A stretch of 64,000 nt of DNA from Streptomyces sp. AA1529 (GCF_000280905.1 NZ_ALAP01000070.1:35843-99842); one strand, 5' to 3'; positions 15,078 to 23,641 are shown, counted from the first letter of the stretch. The notes: generated by a model not told the origin, from the sequence alone. Program-made: numbers and translations.

Positions 15078-15755
15078 GTGCCTTTCCTGTTGCTGATCGA
15101 GGACGATGACGCTGTCCGTACCGCCCTGGAGATGGGTCTCACCCGCCAGGGGCACCGCGTGGTGACTGCCGCGTCCGGCGAGGACGGCCTGAAACTGCTG
15201 CGCGAGCAGCGCCCCGACCTGATCGTGCTGGACGTGATGCTGCCGGGCATCGACGGCTTCGAGGTGTGCCGCCGCATCCGCCGCACCGACCAGTTGCCGA
15301 TCATCCTGCTGACCGCGCGCAGCGACGACATCGACGTCGTGGTGGGCCTGGAGTCGGGCGCGGACGACTACGTCGTCAAGCCGGTGCAGGGCCGGGTGCT
15401 GGACGCGCGCATCCGCGCCGTGATGCGGCGCGGCGAACGGGAGTCCAACGACGCGGCGACGTTCGGCTCGCTGGTGATCGACCGCTCGGCGATGACGGTC
15501 ACCAAGAACGGCGAGGACCTGCAACTGACGCCGACCGAGCTGCGGCTGCTGCTGGAGCTGAGCCGGCGGCCCGGTCAGGCCCTCTCCCGGCAGCAGCTGC
15601 TCCGGCTGGTGTGGGAACACGACTACCTGGGCGACTCGCGGCTGGTCGACGCCTGTGTGCAGCGCCTGCGGGCCAAGGTCGAGGACGTGCCCTCCTCGCC
15701 CACCCTGATCCGCACGGTGCGGGGTGTCGGCTACCGGCTGGACGTCCCCCAGTGA
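15078..15755 (+). CDS. afsQ1: Response regulator AfsQ1 (OmpR/PhoB family)
   Basis: A 225-residue response regulator. The receiver domain has the acidic pocket EDDD, the phospho-acceptor Asp in LIVLDVMLPGIDG, Thr in LLTAR and Lys in DDYVVKP. The C-terminal winged helix has LTPTELRLLLELSRRPGQ and LVDACVQRLRAKVED plus RTVRGVGYRLD. Start GTG 15078 (VPFLLLIEDDD) gives the S. coelicolor AfsQ1 length. In S. coelicolor this regulator responds to AfsQ2 and nitrogen/glutamate conditions and influences antibiotics and development. It is divergent from sigQ. The stop overlaps the start of a 38-codon ORF. Confidence 0.96.
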   Translation: MPFLLLIEDDDAVRTALEMGLTRQGHRVVTAASGEDGLKLLREQRPDLIVLDVMLPGIDGFEVCRRIRRTDQLPIILLTARSDDIDVVVGLESGADDYVVKPVQGRVLDARIRAVMRRGERESNDAATFGSLVIDRSAMTVTKNGEDLQLTPTELRLLLELSRRPGQALSRQQLLRLVWEHDYLGDSRLVDACVQRLRAKVEDVPSSPTLIRTVRGVGYRLDVPQ

Positions 15756-15868
15756 GCGCACGACACCCCGGGGCGCCCGCGACGGCGCCACACCCGACGG
15801 GACCGGGCGCGACGGGCTGGGGCGGGGCGCCGGCAGTGGCGTGCACGGCGAACGGATCCGCCGCGTGA
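15752..15868 (+). CDS. Candidate 38-codon ORF bridging afsQ1 and afsQ2
   Basis: The GTG at 15752 overlaps the afsQ1 TGA (GTGA). The reading frame runs 38 codons and ends in a TGA that overlaps the GTG at 15865 (GTGA again), the likely afsQ2 start. The peptide starts MSARHPGAPATAPHP and is Pro/Ala/Gly-rich with no domain. It may be a coupling ORF that carries ribosomes from afsQ1 to afsQ2, or chance. If afsQ2 starts earlier, at GTG 15841, the arrangement loses meaning. Confidence 0.3.
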   Translation: MSARHPGAPATAPHPTGPGATGWGGAPAVACTANGSAA

Positions 15869-17520
15869 CCGATGCTCCCTCCACCGGCGGACGGCTGAGC
15901 ACCCGCCTCGCCGGTGTGCTGCCGACTCTGCGACTGCGGCTGGTCGTCGTCTTCGCGCTGGTGGCGCTCACCGCCGCCGTCTCCGCTTCGGGCATCGCCT
16001 ACTGGCTCAACCGCGACGCGGTGCTCACCCGTGCCCAGAACGCGTCCCTCAACGACTTCCGCAAGGCGATGGAGGACAACGCGGGCAACCTGCCGCGCAA
16101 GCTGAGCTGCCAGGAACTGCGCGAGGCCGCCGCCAAGATGGCCCGCAGCTCGCAGAACTACCAGGTGCTGCTCATCGACCGCACCGAGGACGGCAAGACC
16201 TGCGCCACGGCCTCCAACGAGGACGACTTCACCCTCGGCGACGTCCCCGGGCAACTGCGCAGGGCCGTCGCCAAGAAGCGCACCGTCGACGAGAAGAACA
16301 AGCACCCTTACCACCTGTACTGGCAGCGGATCACGCTGGACGGCGACCCGTACCTGGTGGGCGGCGCCAAGGTGGTGGGCGACGAGCCGACCCCCACCGG
16401 CTACCTGCTCAAGTCCCTGGGCCCCGAGCGCGACGACCTCAACTCGCTCGCCTGGTCGCTGGGGATCGCCACGGCGCTGGCCCTGATCGGCGCGATGCTG
16501 CTGGCCCAGGCGGCGGCGACCACCGTGCTGCGGCCGGTGCGGAGGCTGGGCGACGCGGCCCGCAGGCTGGGTGAGGGCAAACTGGAGACGCGGCTGCGGG
16601 TCTCGGGCACGGACGAACTGGCGCAGCTGTCCCGCACGTTCAACGACGCGGCCGCCTCGCTGGAGCAGCGCGTCGCCGAGCTGAGCGCCCGGGAGGCGTC
16701 CAGCAGGCGCTTCGTCGCCGACATGTCGCACGAGCTGCGGACCCCGATGACGGCGATCTCCGCGGTCACCGAGGTGCTGGAGGAGGAGCAGGAGAATCTC
16801 GACCCGATGATCGCTCCGGCCGTGCAGCTGGTGGTGAGCGAGACCCGGCGGCTCAACGACCTGGTGGAGAACCTGATGGAGGTCACCCGCTTCGACGCGG
16901 GCACGGCCAAGCTGGTGCTGGACGACGTGGACGTCGCGGACCAGGTCACCGCCTGCATCGACGCCCGCGCCTGGCTGGACGCGGTGGAACTGGACGCCGA
17001 CCGCGGCATCATGGCCCGGCTCGATCCGCGCCGCCTCGATGTCATCCTCGCCAATCTGATCGGCAACGCGCTCAAGCACGGCGGCTCCCCGGTGCGGGTC
17101 TCGGTGCGGACCCGGCGGCGGGAGGACGGCGCCGGAGTCGCGGGAGGCGGCGACGAGCTGGTGATCGAGGTCGCCGACCAGGGCCCGGGCATCCCGGAGG
17201 ACGTACTGCCGCACGTCTTCGACCGCTTCTACAAGGCCAGCGCCTCCCGGCCGCGTTCCGAGGGCAGCGGTCTGGGCCTGTCCATCGCGATGGAGAACGC
17301 CCACATCCACGGCGGTGAGATCACCGCGCACAACGCACCCGAGGGGGAGGGCGGCGCGGTCTTCACCCTGCGGCTGCCCCGCGACGCCCGCCGGATCGCC
17401 GAGGAGCGGGAGGGCGGCGAGGAACGGGAGGACGGTGCCGGGCCCGCGGACGAAGGCGGGGGCGACTCCGACGACGCCCCACGCCGGGGTGCGGGACGGG
17501 ACCAGGGGGGTGGCCGATGA
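15865..17520 (+). CDS. afsQ2: Sensor histidine kinase AfsQ2
   Basis: About 551 residues. TM1 is near residues 25-48 (LRLVVVFALVALTAAVSASG), followed by an extracytoplasmic sensor segment of about 125 residues, TM2 (LGIATALALIGAMLLAQAAA), a HAMP region (LRPVRRLGDAARRLGEG), the H-box DMSHELRTPMTAI, the N-box LANLIGNALKHGG, DQGPGIPEDVLPHVFDRFY, and G2 box SEGSGLGLSIA. It phosphorylates AfsQ1. The C-terminus adds a Glu/Gly-rich tail. GTG 15865 is chosen for length similarity to the S. coelicolor protein; GTG 15841 is an alternative. The stop overlaps the lipoprotein gene ATG (ATGA). Confidence 0.93.
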   Translation: MTDAPSTGGRLSTRLAGVLPTLRLRLVVVFALVALTAAVSASGIAYWLNRDAVLTRAQNASLNDFRKAMEDNAGNLPRKLSCQELREAAAKMARSSQNYQVLLIDRTEDGKTCATASNEDDFTLGDVPGQLRRAVAKKRTVDEKNKHPYHLYWQRITLDGDPYLVGGAKVVGDEPTPTGYLLKSLGPERDDLNSLAWSLGIATALALIGAMLLAQAAATTVLRPVRRLGDAARRLGEGKLETRLRVSGTDELAQLSRTFNDAAASLEQRVAELSAREASSRRFVADMSHELRTPMTAISAVTEVLEEEQENLDPMIAPAVQLVVSETRRLNDLVENLMEVTRFDAGTAKLVLDDVDVADQVTACIDARAWLDAVELDADRGIMARLDPRRLDVILANLIGNALKHGGSPVRVSVRTRRREDGAGVAGGGDELVIEVADQGPGIPEDVLPHVFDRFYKASASRPRSEGSGLGLSIAMENAHIHGGEITAHNAPEGEGGAVFTLRLPRDARRIAEEREGGEEREDGAGPADEGGGDSDDAPRRGAGRDQGGGR

Positions 17521-18371
17521 GCGACCGTAGGACCGACCGCACGAGGCCGGACACCACCCGGCGTCCCATCCCGGGTCCCACGCCCGAAGCCGCGCCGGCA
17601 CCGGTCTCGGCGCCCGCGCCGCTCGCCGCGCCCGCGTCCCCGCGGCGCCGGGTGGCGGGAGGCCCGGTACCGGGCGCCGGACGGTGGCCCCTCCGGGGGC
17701 TGCGCCGCTGGGCGCCGGGGGCCCTGGCGCTGTCCCTCCTCGTGCCGCTGGCCGCCGGGTGCGGCATCCGGGCCACGTCGGTGCCGGTGGACGCGGGGGC
17801 CGCGCCGTCCCGGGTGGGCTGTGTGCTGCCGGACGACCGCAAGAGCCCGGAGGGCGGCGACGGAGCGTCCGTCGTCCGGGTCTACCTGGTGTGCGGGGCG
17901 CGTGTCTCGCCCGTCGAGCGGAAGGTGCGGATGCCCGGCGGACGCTCCTCGGCCCGGCGGCTGCCGGTGGCCCGGAAGCTGCTGGACGAGCTGCGGCAAC
18001 GGCCGGAACCGGCGGAGGACACGGCGGGCTTCGAGACGGCCGTACCGCGCAGGCTGACGGTCAGCGGTGGCACGGACGGCGACCCGGACGAGGCGCTGCG
18101 GCTGAGTGAGCCGCTGGAGGAGCTGCCGCCCTACGCGCTGGCGCAGATCGTGTGCACGTACGCGGACACCGCGGCGGCCGACGCCGAGGGCGGCGTGGTA
18201 CTCGGCGGGCCCGCCGGTGGCCGTGCCACGGGCGGCGACGACGCCGTCAGCGAGGCGGAGGGTGCCGAGGGTGCCGACGGCCCGGCGCGCTCACCGCTGC
18301 GCCGCTACGAGTGCGGCACGTCGCTGCGCACCCACCCCCGGTCCGCCGAGTCGGCCGGCACCCAGGTGTGA
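17517..18371 (+). CDS. afsQ3: AfsQ3-type lipoprotein
   Basis: A 284-residue predicted lipoprotein, coupled to afsQ2 by an ATGA overlap. A long Pro/Ala/Arg-rich N-terminus (about 65 residues) precedes a signal segment (APGALALSLLVPLAAGC) whose LAAGC is a lipobox with Cys at about residue 82. The mature part has four or more cysteines (VGCVLPDD, YLVCGAR, IVCTYAD, YECGTS). The unusually long pre-lipobox region suggests the true start may be internal, although the overlap argues for ATG 17517. The S. coelicolor lipoprotein gene at this position is called afsQ3 and is genetically tied to the two-component system; its molecular role is unclear. Confidence 0.8.
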   Translation: MSDRRTDRTRPDTTRRPIPGPTPEAAPAPVSAPAPLAAPASPRRRVAGGPVPGAGRWPLRGLRRWAPGALALSLLVPLAAGCGIRATSVPVDAGAAPSRVGCVLPDDRKSPEGGDGASVVRVYLVCGARVSPVERKVRMPGGRSSARRLPVARKLLDELRQRPEPAEDTAGFETAVPRRLTVSGGTDGDPDEALRLSEPLEELPPYALAQIVCTYADTAAADAEGGVVLGGPAGGRATGGDDAVSEAEGAEGADGPARSPLRRYECGTSLRTHPRSAESAGTQV

Positions 18372-18555
18372 GCGCGGCGCCGGGCACCCAGGGCACCCTG
18401 GTTGTCCGGGGTGGCCGAGGCGCAAGATGCGGGCGGGACGGGCGGGACGGTAGGGACAGGGCCGACAGTCGCTGGAACACGCGTGTGACAGAGCCTTGAC
18501 CCGCTCAGGACACCGCGCCGGAACCGCGGCGGAACGGAAGGGCGTCTTCAGTGAC

Positions 18556-19308
18556 GTGCAGCGCCTAGGCCACGGCGGCCCGACCTCCGCCGCCTCCCGA
18601 ATCCGCCTCGTGGGACTCCTCCTGCTGGCGGCGCATCTGTGTCTCGTCGGCTGGCTGACGCTGCGCCCGCTGGCGGTGCCCTGGGTGACGCCGGCCCAGT
18701 TGCACCCGCTGGCCACCATCCGTACCGATCTGTCCGACGGTCCGCGCGCCGCGCTGACGGGGATCGGCGGCGATCTGCTGCTGCTGGCGCCGCTGGGCGT
18801 CCTGCTGCCGCTCGCCACCGGGCGGCTGCACCGGGGGCTGCCGGGCACCGTGACCAGGACCGTCTTCGCGGGCGCGATGCTCTCGGTCGTCCTCACCCTG
18901 GCGCAGTCGGGGGTGCCGGGGCACGTGGCCGATGTCGACGCGATGCTCCTGAACGCCACGGGGGTGGCACTGACCGTCGGATTCGCCTTCCCGCCGCTGC
19001 GGCGCAGGCTGCGGCACCGGAGCGGCGGCACCGGCCGGGCCGACCGGCTCCGGACCGGACGGCGGGGAACCGAGCGGCTCGGCGCGGAACTGCTCGGGGA
19101 CGCCGGGGCCGCGGCCGGCCCGACCGGGGGCGGCCGGACCGGGGGCGCCGGGACCGCGGAGGTGCGGCTGACGGGCGGGCGGATGGCCGACCGGCTGTCC
19201 AGGGGAGCGGGCTCCGGGGGCACGGCACCGCGGGCCGGGCTCCGGCTGCGGGAGGGGAAGGCTCAGGGTCCGACCCCGAGAACGACCAGGGTCGGAACAG
19301 CCCCCTGA
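18556..19308 (+). CDS. VanZ-like family membrane protein
   Basis: About 250 residues. Four membrane segments match the VanZ-like fold: IRLVGLLLLAAHLCLVGWLT, GIGGDLLLLAPLGVLLPLA, VFAGAMLSVVLTLAQSG, and DVDAMLLNATGVALTVGFAF with the family's D-x-D-x-x-x-N core. The C-terminal 100 residues are Gly/Arg/Thr-rich and low-complexity. VanZ relatives sometimes affect glycopeptide susceptibility, but most are uncharacterised. GTG 18556 is chosen because GGAAGGG lies 13 bases upstream; TTG 18496 in the same frame would add 20 residues without a ribosome site. Confidence 0.75.
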   Translation: MQRLGHGGPTSAASRIRLVGLLLLAAHLCLVGWLTLRPLAVPWVTPAQLHPLATIRTDLSDGPRAALTGIGGDLLLLAPLGVLLPLATGRLHRGLPGTVTRTVFAGAMLSVVLTLAQSGVPGHVADVDAMLLNATGVALTVGFAFPPLRRRLRHRSGGTGRADRLRTGRRGTERLGAELLGDAGAAAGPTGGGRTGGAGTAEVRLTGGRMADRLSRGAGSGGTAPRAGLRLREGKAQGPTPRTTRVGTAP

Positions 19309-19461
19309 GGGGAGGTTTCGCACCGTCTGTCCGGTCTACCGTCGAAAGCAGGACGTCAGCACACGCGGCGGCGGCCGGGGCGGCGCCCACAGGGCAACCG
19401 CCCGGCGCAGACGGCGCCACCGCGCAGCCGCACCGGACCGGAGAGCTAAGGAGCGTTCCAC

Positions 19462-19665
19462 ATGTCCACACTCGCCCGCCCCACCGAAGGCCGGATGATC
19501 GCCGGCGTGTGCGCCGCACTGGCCCGCAGGTTCGGCACCACACCCACCACGATGCGGGTGATCTTCCTCGTCTCGTGCCTGCTGCCGGGACCGCAGTTCC
19601 TGCTCTACCTCGCGCTGTGGATCCTCCTCCCGGAGGAGGGGCGCACGCACAGTTCCGCCTGGTGA
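19462..19665 (+). CDS. PspC-domain small membrane protein
   Basis: A 67-residue protein beginning MSTLARPTEGRMIAGVCAAL, the PspC-domain pattern (R-x-x-x-GRMIAGVC.ALARRFG), with one strong membrane helix (VIFLVSCLLPGPQFLLYLAL) and a short tail ending EEGRTHSSAW. PspC domains sense or transmit envelope stress, but single-domain actinobacterial forms are uncharacterised. AAGGAG lies ten bases before the ATG. A long hairpin follows. Confidence 0.85.
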   Translation: MSTLARPTEGRMIAGVCAALARRFGTTPTTMRVIFLVSCLLPGPQFLLYLALWILLPEEGRTHSSAW

Positions 19666-19699
19666 TCGTCCGGTGGCGGCGCCGCAGCAGCGGCGGCAG

Positions 19700-19739
19700 C
19701 ACGCGGCGGCGGGCACCCGAGGGTGTCCGCCGCCGCGTG
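19700..19739. terminator. Hairpin between convergent pspC-like and secreted-protein genes
   Basis: CACGCGGCGGCGG (19700-19712) pairs with CCGCCGCCGCGTG (19727-19739). The stem continues as GCACCC/GGGTGT with a two-base loop. It lies between convergent genes. Confidence 0.6.
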
Positions 19740-19780
19740 TGTGTCCCGGCCGCACCTGCCCGAGGGCAGGGACGCTTCGG

Positions 19781-20206
19781 TCAGTGCGAGCCGCCGACCG
19801 GCAGGGCGCTGCCCAGCGGCAGCCCGCCGATCATGCCGCCGCCGGGTGCGGAGCTCTTGCCCTCGACGGACTTCTGCGCCTGGCCGGCCACCTTCTCGGT
19901 GGCGTCCAGCGGGGTACCGGTGAGCGCGCCGGACAGCGCCTCCTGGGCGACACCGACCGGCTGCGAGAGCCCGCCCGGAAGGCCCTGGGTGGCCTCCTCG
20001 AGGGGGAGGCTCCCGAGGGTCTGCCCCGCGGTCTCGGCGAGCGGGCCCAGGGCCCGGCCACCGGCGCCGACCGCGTCGGTGCCGACCACGTCGGTGGGGG
20101 CACCGAGACCTTCGACGGGGAGCGCGGAGGCGGCACCGGCGCCCGCCACGACGACCGCCGCGCTCATCGCGGCGACACCCAGGGTCTTCTTGGCTACCTG
20201 CTTCAT
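19781..20206 (-). CDS. Small secreted protein of unknown function
   Basis: A 141-residue protein with a Sec signal peptide (MKQVAKKTLGVAAMSAAVVV, then AGAGAASA, cleavage likely after ASA-LP). The mature part is rich in Gly, Leu, Pro and Ala with periodic short segments (PLAETAGQTLGSLPLEEATQ) and no cysteines. No catalytic motif is visible. Related streptomycete genes are often annotated only as hypothetical or ATP-binding, for which I see no motif support. It is divergently placed relative to nothing, lying between pspC (convergent) and add (same strand, 209 bases upstream). Confidence 0.65.
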   Translation of the reverse strand: MKQVAKKTLGVAAMSAAVVVAGAGAASALPVEGLGAPTDVVGTDAVGAGGRALGPLAETAGQTLGSLPLEEATQGLPGGLSQPVGVAQEALSGALTGTPLDATEKVAGQAQKSVEGKSSAPGGGMIGGLPLGSALPVGGSH

Positions 20207-20415
20207 CAGTTTCTACGTCCTCGGAATGGGGGCTTGAGCAACCCGGAAAAGAGCTTGAGCAGCCCGGCGAACGTAGCCAGGAATTCCGAGGGGCCGCAAA
20301 CACCCCGGTGCTGCCGTAAGTCGCCGCCGCGCGGCGCTTTCCGGCTCCGTGCGGCACCGGCCCAGCCGCCCCGCACGGAGTGTGCGGCGACGACTGAACC
20401 GCTGGTCACAGGGGG

Positions 20416-21555
20416 TCAGCCGGGTGCGTCCTGGAAGAGCCACTCGGACTTCAGCGCGGCATAGCCGGGCTTGACCACATCGTTGATCATGGCGAGACGT
20501 TCATCGAAAGGAATGAACGCCGACTTCATCGCATTGACCGTGAACCACTGCATGTCGTCCAGCGTGTAGTCGAACGTCGAAACGAGGTGCTCGAATTCGC
20601 GGCTCATGCTCGTACCGCTCATGAGCCGGTTGTCCGTGTTCACCGTGGCGCGGAAGTGCAGCCGCCGGAGCAGGCCGATGGGGTGCTCCGCATAGGACGG
20701 AGCGGCTCCGGTCTGCAGGTTGGAGGAGGGGCACAGCTCCAGCGGGATGCGCTTGTCGCGCACGTAGGCGGCGAGCCGGCCGAGCTTCACCGAGCCGTCC
20801 GCGGCGACCTGGATGTCGTCGATGATCCGCACGCCGTGTCCCAGCCGGTCGGCGCCGCACCACTGCAGGGCCTGCCAGATGGAGGGAAGTCCGAACGCCT
20901 CGCCCGCGTGGATGGTGAAGTGGTTGTTCTCGCGCTTGAGGTACTCGAACGCGTCCAGGTGGCGGGTCGGCGGGTGGCCCGCCTCGGCGCCCGCGATGTC
21001 GAATCCGACCACTCCGGGGCCGCTCAGGTCGCGGTAGCGGTTGGCCAGCTCGGCGATCTCCAGGGCGCGGGCGGCGTGCCGCATGGCCGTCAGCAGGGCG
21101 CCGACGCGGATCCGGTTGCCCGCGGCGCGGGCGCGGCGCTCCCCCTCGCGGAACCCCTCGTCGACGGCCTCGACGACCTGTTCGAGGGTCAGCCCGCCGA
21201 GCAGGTGCTGCTCGGGTGCGTACCGGACCTCGGCGTAGACCACGCCGTCGGCGGCCAGGTCCTCGGCGCACTCGGCGGCGACCCGGAAGAGCGCGTCGCG
21301 GGTCTGCATGACGCCCACCGTGTGGGTGAACGTCTCCAGATAGCGCTCCAGCGAGCCGGAGTCGGCGGACTCGCGGAACCAGACCTCCAGTTCGTCCGCG
21401 TCGGTCGCCGGGAGCGCGTCGTAGCCGGTCTCGCGGGCCAGCTCGACGATCGTCGCGGGGCGCAGACCGCCGTCGAGGTGATCGTGGAGCAGGACCTTGG
21501 GTGCCCGGTGGATCTGCTCCTTGGTGGGGACGGTGCTCGAAGATTCGCTTACCAT
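20416..21555 (-). CDS. add: Adenosine deaminase
   Basis: About 379 residues. Zinc-dependent deamination of (deoxy)adenosine to (deoxy)inosine, feeding PNP. The metal ligands are in LLHDHLDGGL (HxH), the substrate loop in FDIAGAEAGHP, the third metal His and catalytic Glu in HAGEAFG, then GHGVRI and a C-terminal VNTDNRLMSGTSMSREF with the catalytic Asp pair. The ATG at 21555 (MVSESSST) is directly preceded by GTG 21558; TACAGT lies six bases before the ATG, suggesting a leaderless mRNA. The nucleoside-regulon 16-mer is 12-30 bases upstream. Confidence 0.95.
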   Translation of the reverse strand: MVSESSSTVPTKEQIHRAPKVLLHDHLDGGLRPATIVELARETGYDALPATDADELEVWFRESADSGSLERYLETFTHTVGVMQTRDALFRVAAECAEDLAADGVVYAEVRYAPEQHLLGGLTLEQVVEAVDEGFREGERRARAAGNRIRVGALLTAMRHAARALEIAELANRYRDLSGPGVVGFDIAGAEAGHPPTRHLDAFEYLKRENNHFTIHAGEAFGLPSIWQALQWCGADRLGHGVRIIDDIQVAADGSVKLGRLAAYVRDKRIPLELCPSSNLQTGAAPSYAEHPIGLLRRLHFRATVNTDNRLMSGTSMSREFEHLVSTFDYTLDDMQWFTVNAMKSAFIPFDERLAMINDVVKPGYAALKSEWLFQDAPG

Positions 21556-21561
21556 CACGGC

Positions 21562-21584
21562 ACTGTAGCTCCTACGCGCGTAGA
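21562..21584 (-). promoter_or_regulatory. Nucleoside-regulon palindrome and -10 region of add
   Basis: CTACGCGCGTAG lies at 21572-21583. In the add direction it reads TCTACGCGCGTAGGAG, the same 16-mer as at punA. TACAGT (21567-21562), four bases further on, is a candidate -10 six bases before the ATG. Repressor binding would block the core promoter. Confidence 0.75.
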
Positions 21585-21641
21585 TCGCATGTGCTTTCCC
21601 AACTGCCTTACGTACGCGTGCGGCCGTGCCATTGTTGCGCC

Positions 21642-22496
21642 ATGGCTCAGCGAGCTTCGCCCGAGAGGGACTCACGACTGGGAAGGCCCCGCGGGGCCGT
21701 GGGAAGGGCCCCGCACGCCGCCGTCCTCGTCCTGCCGGGCGGCGGATCGCCCGGGGGCGCCCGCGGCGGAAGCGTGCTGGCGGCGGCCTCCGCGCTGCCG
21801 CTGGCGCGTCGGCTGGGGCGCGCGACCTCGGACGACGACCCCGTGGTCACCCACCTGGTGCACTACCGCAACGGCCGGCGGCACCGCCCCGGAGCGGACG
21901 CCGCACGCCGCACGGCGGACTGCGCGGCCGACGCGGAGGAGGCGGTCACCGAGGTGGTGCGGCGGTACGGCGACATCCCGGTGTGCCTCGTGGGCACCGA
22001 TGTCGGCGCCCTGGCCGCACTGCGCGCCGCGGGGCACGAGGCGGTCGTCTCCGCCGTCGCCCTGGGGCCGCTGCTGCGGACGGCCCCGGACGGGCACCGG
22101 AGCGGGCCGGCGGAAGAGGACGGGCCCGCCGAGGGGAACGGGAGCGGATCCGCGGGCCGGAGCGGGGACGGCGCGGAGCCCGTGCAGCAGTTGCGCGGGC
22201 GTGACGTGCTGATCGTGCACGGGACGAACGACACCCGGTGCGACCCCGAGCTGTCCTTCCGCCTCGCGGAGCGCGCGAAGAAGGTCAACACCCGGGTGTG
22301 CCGCTTCGAGGTGCACACCGACGGACACGGCCTGCGCGGATACGCCGCCGAGGTCGCGGCGCTGACCGAGGACTTCGCGCTCGGCACGCTCTGCGGCCGC
22401 GATCTGTGCCGCCCGCTGACCGACGCGCTGGCCGCGCCGCCGCCGCTGGGGCTGCGGATGCCGCTGGCGAGCGGTTTCGGCAAGAACCTGCGCTAG
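21642..22496 (+). CDS. Alpha/beta-hydrolase fold protein
   Basis: About 284 residues. The N-terminal AAVLVLPGGGSPGGARGGS suggests an oxyanion-loop GGG strand. The family's usual G-x-S-x-G nucleophile is replaced by CLVGTDVGALAAL, where the Ser position is Asp, as in dehalogenase-like members, or the protein may be catalytically impaired. HGTNDTRCDPELS matches the acid loop and HTDGHGLRGY the His loop of alpha/beta hydrolases. A Gly/Glu-rich insert of about 25 residues precedes the acid loop. It is divergent from add. ATG 21642 has no ribosome site; CATTGT six bases upstream could be a -10. Substrate unknown. Confidence 0.7.
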   Translation: MAQRASPERDSRLGRPRGAVGRAPHAAVLVLPGGGSPGGARGGSVLAAASALPLARRLGRATSDDDPVVTHLVHYRNGRRHRPGADAARRTADCAADAEEAVTEVVRRYGDIPVCLVGTDVGALAALRAAGHEAVVSAVALGPLLRTAPDGHRSGPAEEDGPAEGNGSGSAGRSGDGAEPVQQLRGRDVLIVHGTNDTRCDPELSFRLAERAKKVNTRVCRFEVHTDGHGLRGYAAEVAALTEDFALGTLCGRDLCRPLTDALAAPPPLGLRMPLASGFGKNLR

Positions 22497-22547
22497 TCGC
22501 AGCGCCGCTGGACCTGCCACCGCGCCTTCCGCGGCGGCACCGGGCCC

Positions 22548-22580
22548 GTGCCCCGGGCCAGGGCCCAAGGCCCGGGGCAC
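22548..22580. terminator. Hairpin between convergent hydrolase and methyltransferase genes
   Basis: GTGCCCCGGGCC (22548-22559) and GGCCCGGGGCAC (22569-22580) are perfect 12-base arms with a nine-base loop, and flanking GGGCCC segments extend pairing imperfectly. Confidence 0.6.
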
Positions 22581-22669
22581 GGGGCCCGCTCCGGCGCGGC
22601 TGCGCGGGGGCGGCGGCCCACCGGGCGCGAGCGGCGGGCCGGCGCACGGCGGCCGGACACGGACCCCCT

Positions 22670-23641
22670 TCAGGCACGTACCGCCGTGTGCACGGTGGTC
22701 GCCGTCAGGAAGAAGACGTCAGGGCGGCGCAGGAGCCCCTCGGCGGCGGTGTCGTCGAGCAGGGTGTCGAGGGTGGCCAGATCCTCGGCGGAGAGGGCGT
22801 CCGCCAGGCTCTCGCGGAGACGCTCGACGCGGGCGCGCACATGGGCGCGGGCGACGGGGTCCAGCGGGGCCGGGAGATCGGTGAGGAAGGTGCGGCTGCC
22901 GGTGGGTGCGAGCCCGGCGGCGGCCAGCAGCGCGGGCCAGTCCTCCACGGTGCCGGTGTGATCGGGCAGTTCGGCGCGCATCGCGCTGAACCCGTCCTCC
23001 TCGGCGGCGTCCAGGCGCGCCTGCAGGCCGGGGCGCCCGACACCGATGTCGCGGGGCAGGAACCGGGTCGGCAGCCCGCCCTCGCGCACCGCCAGCACCC
23101 CGCCGGGGCGCAGCGCCGCGGCGAAGGTCTCCAGCGCGGCGCGCTGGTCCCCCAGGTGGTGGACGACGTTGCTGGTCCAGATGAGTTCGGCGGTCCCCAG
23201 GTCCGGCAGCGCGGCGGGGAGTTCGGCCGCGCGGGTGGTGATGCGGGCGGCCAGGCCCTCCCGTTCGGAGCGGGCCCGGGCCCGCTCCAGCAGCACGGGT
23301 GACCCGTCGACCGCGACGGTCTCGGCACCGGGGAAGGCGTGCGCGAGTGCGACGGTGGTGACCCCGGGGCCGCTGCCCAGGTCGAGGACGCGGGTGACGT
23401 CGAGCGGGCCGAGCAGGTCGTGCAGCCAGGCGGCGGCCTCCTCCAGGAACGGCGCCTTCAGTTCGGCCTCCCGTTCGAGATGCACGGCCAGCGCGTCCCA
23501 GTCGGGCTCGGTCCCGGTGCTCCCGGTGTGGCCGCCGGTCGCGGAGTGGCCGCCGTGCCCGGCGTGTCCGGCATACCCGGGGTGTCCGGGGTGTCCGGTG
23601 CGCGGGCCGGGGTGCTGGGGGCCGTGCGGATGGGGGGTCAT
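22670..23641 (-). CDS. Class I SAM-dependent methyltransferase
   Basis: About 323 residues. A His/Gly-rich N-terminus (about 45 residues with repeated HPG/HGGH) precedes the Rossmann methyltransferase core: motif I VLDLGSGPGVTTVALA, acidic VAVDGSPVLLERAR, motif IV ELIWTSNVVHHLGD, and RPGGVLAVREGG. The substrate is unknown. The ATG at 23641 overlaps the stop of the LysR gene (ATGA), so the two are translationally coupled and the methyltransferase may act on the regulator's effector or a substrate of the divergent MFS pump. That link is speculative. The His-rich leader might bind metal. Confidence 0.85.
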   Translation of the reverse strand: MTPHPHGPQHPGPRTGHPGHPGYAGHAGHGGHSATGGHTGSTGTEPDWDALAVHLEREAELKAPFLEEAAAWLHDLLGPLDVTRVLDLGSGPGVTTVALAHAFPGAETVAVDGSPVLLERARARSEREGLAARITTRAAELPAALPDLGTAELIWTSNVVHHLGDQRAALETFAAALRPGGVLAVREGGLPTRFLPRDIGVGRPGLQARLDAAEEDGFSAMRAELPDHTGTVEDWPALLAAAGLAPTGSRTFLTDLPAPLDPVARAHVRARVERLRESLADALSAEDLATLDTLLDDTAAEGLLRRPDVFFLTATTVHTAVRA

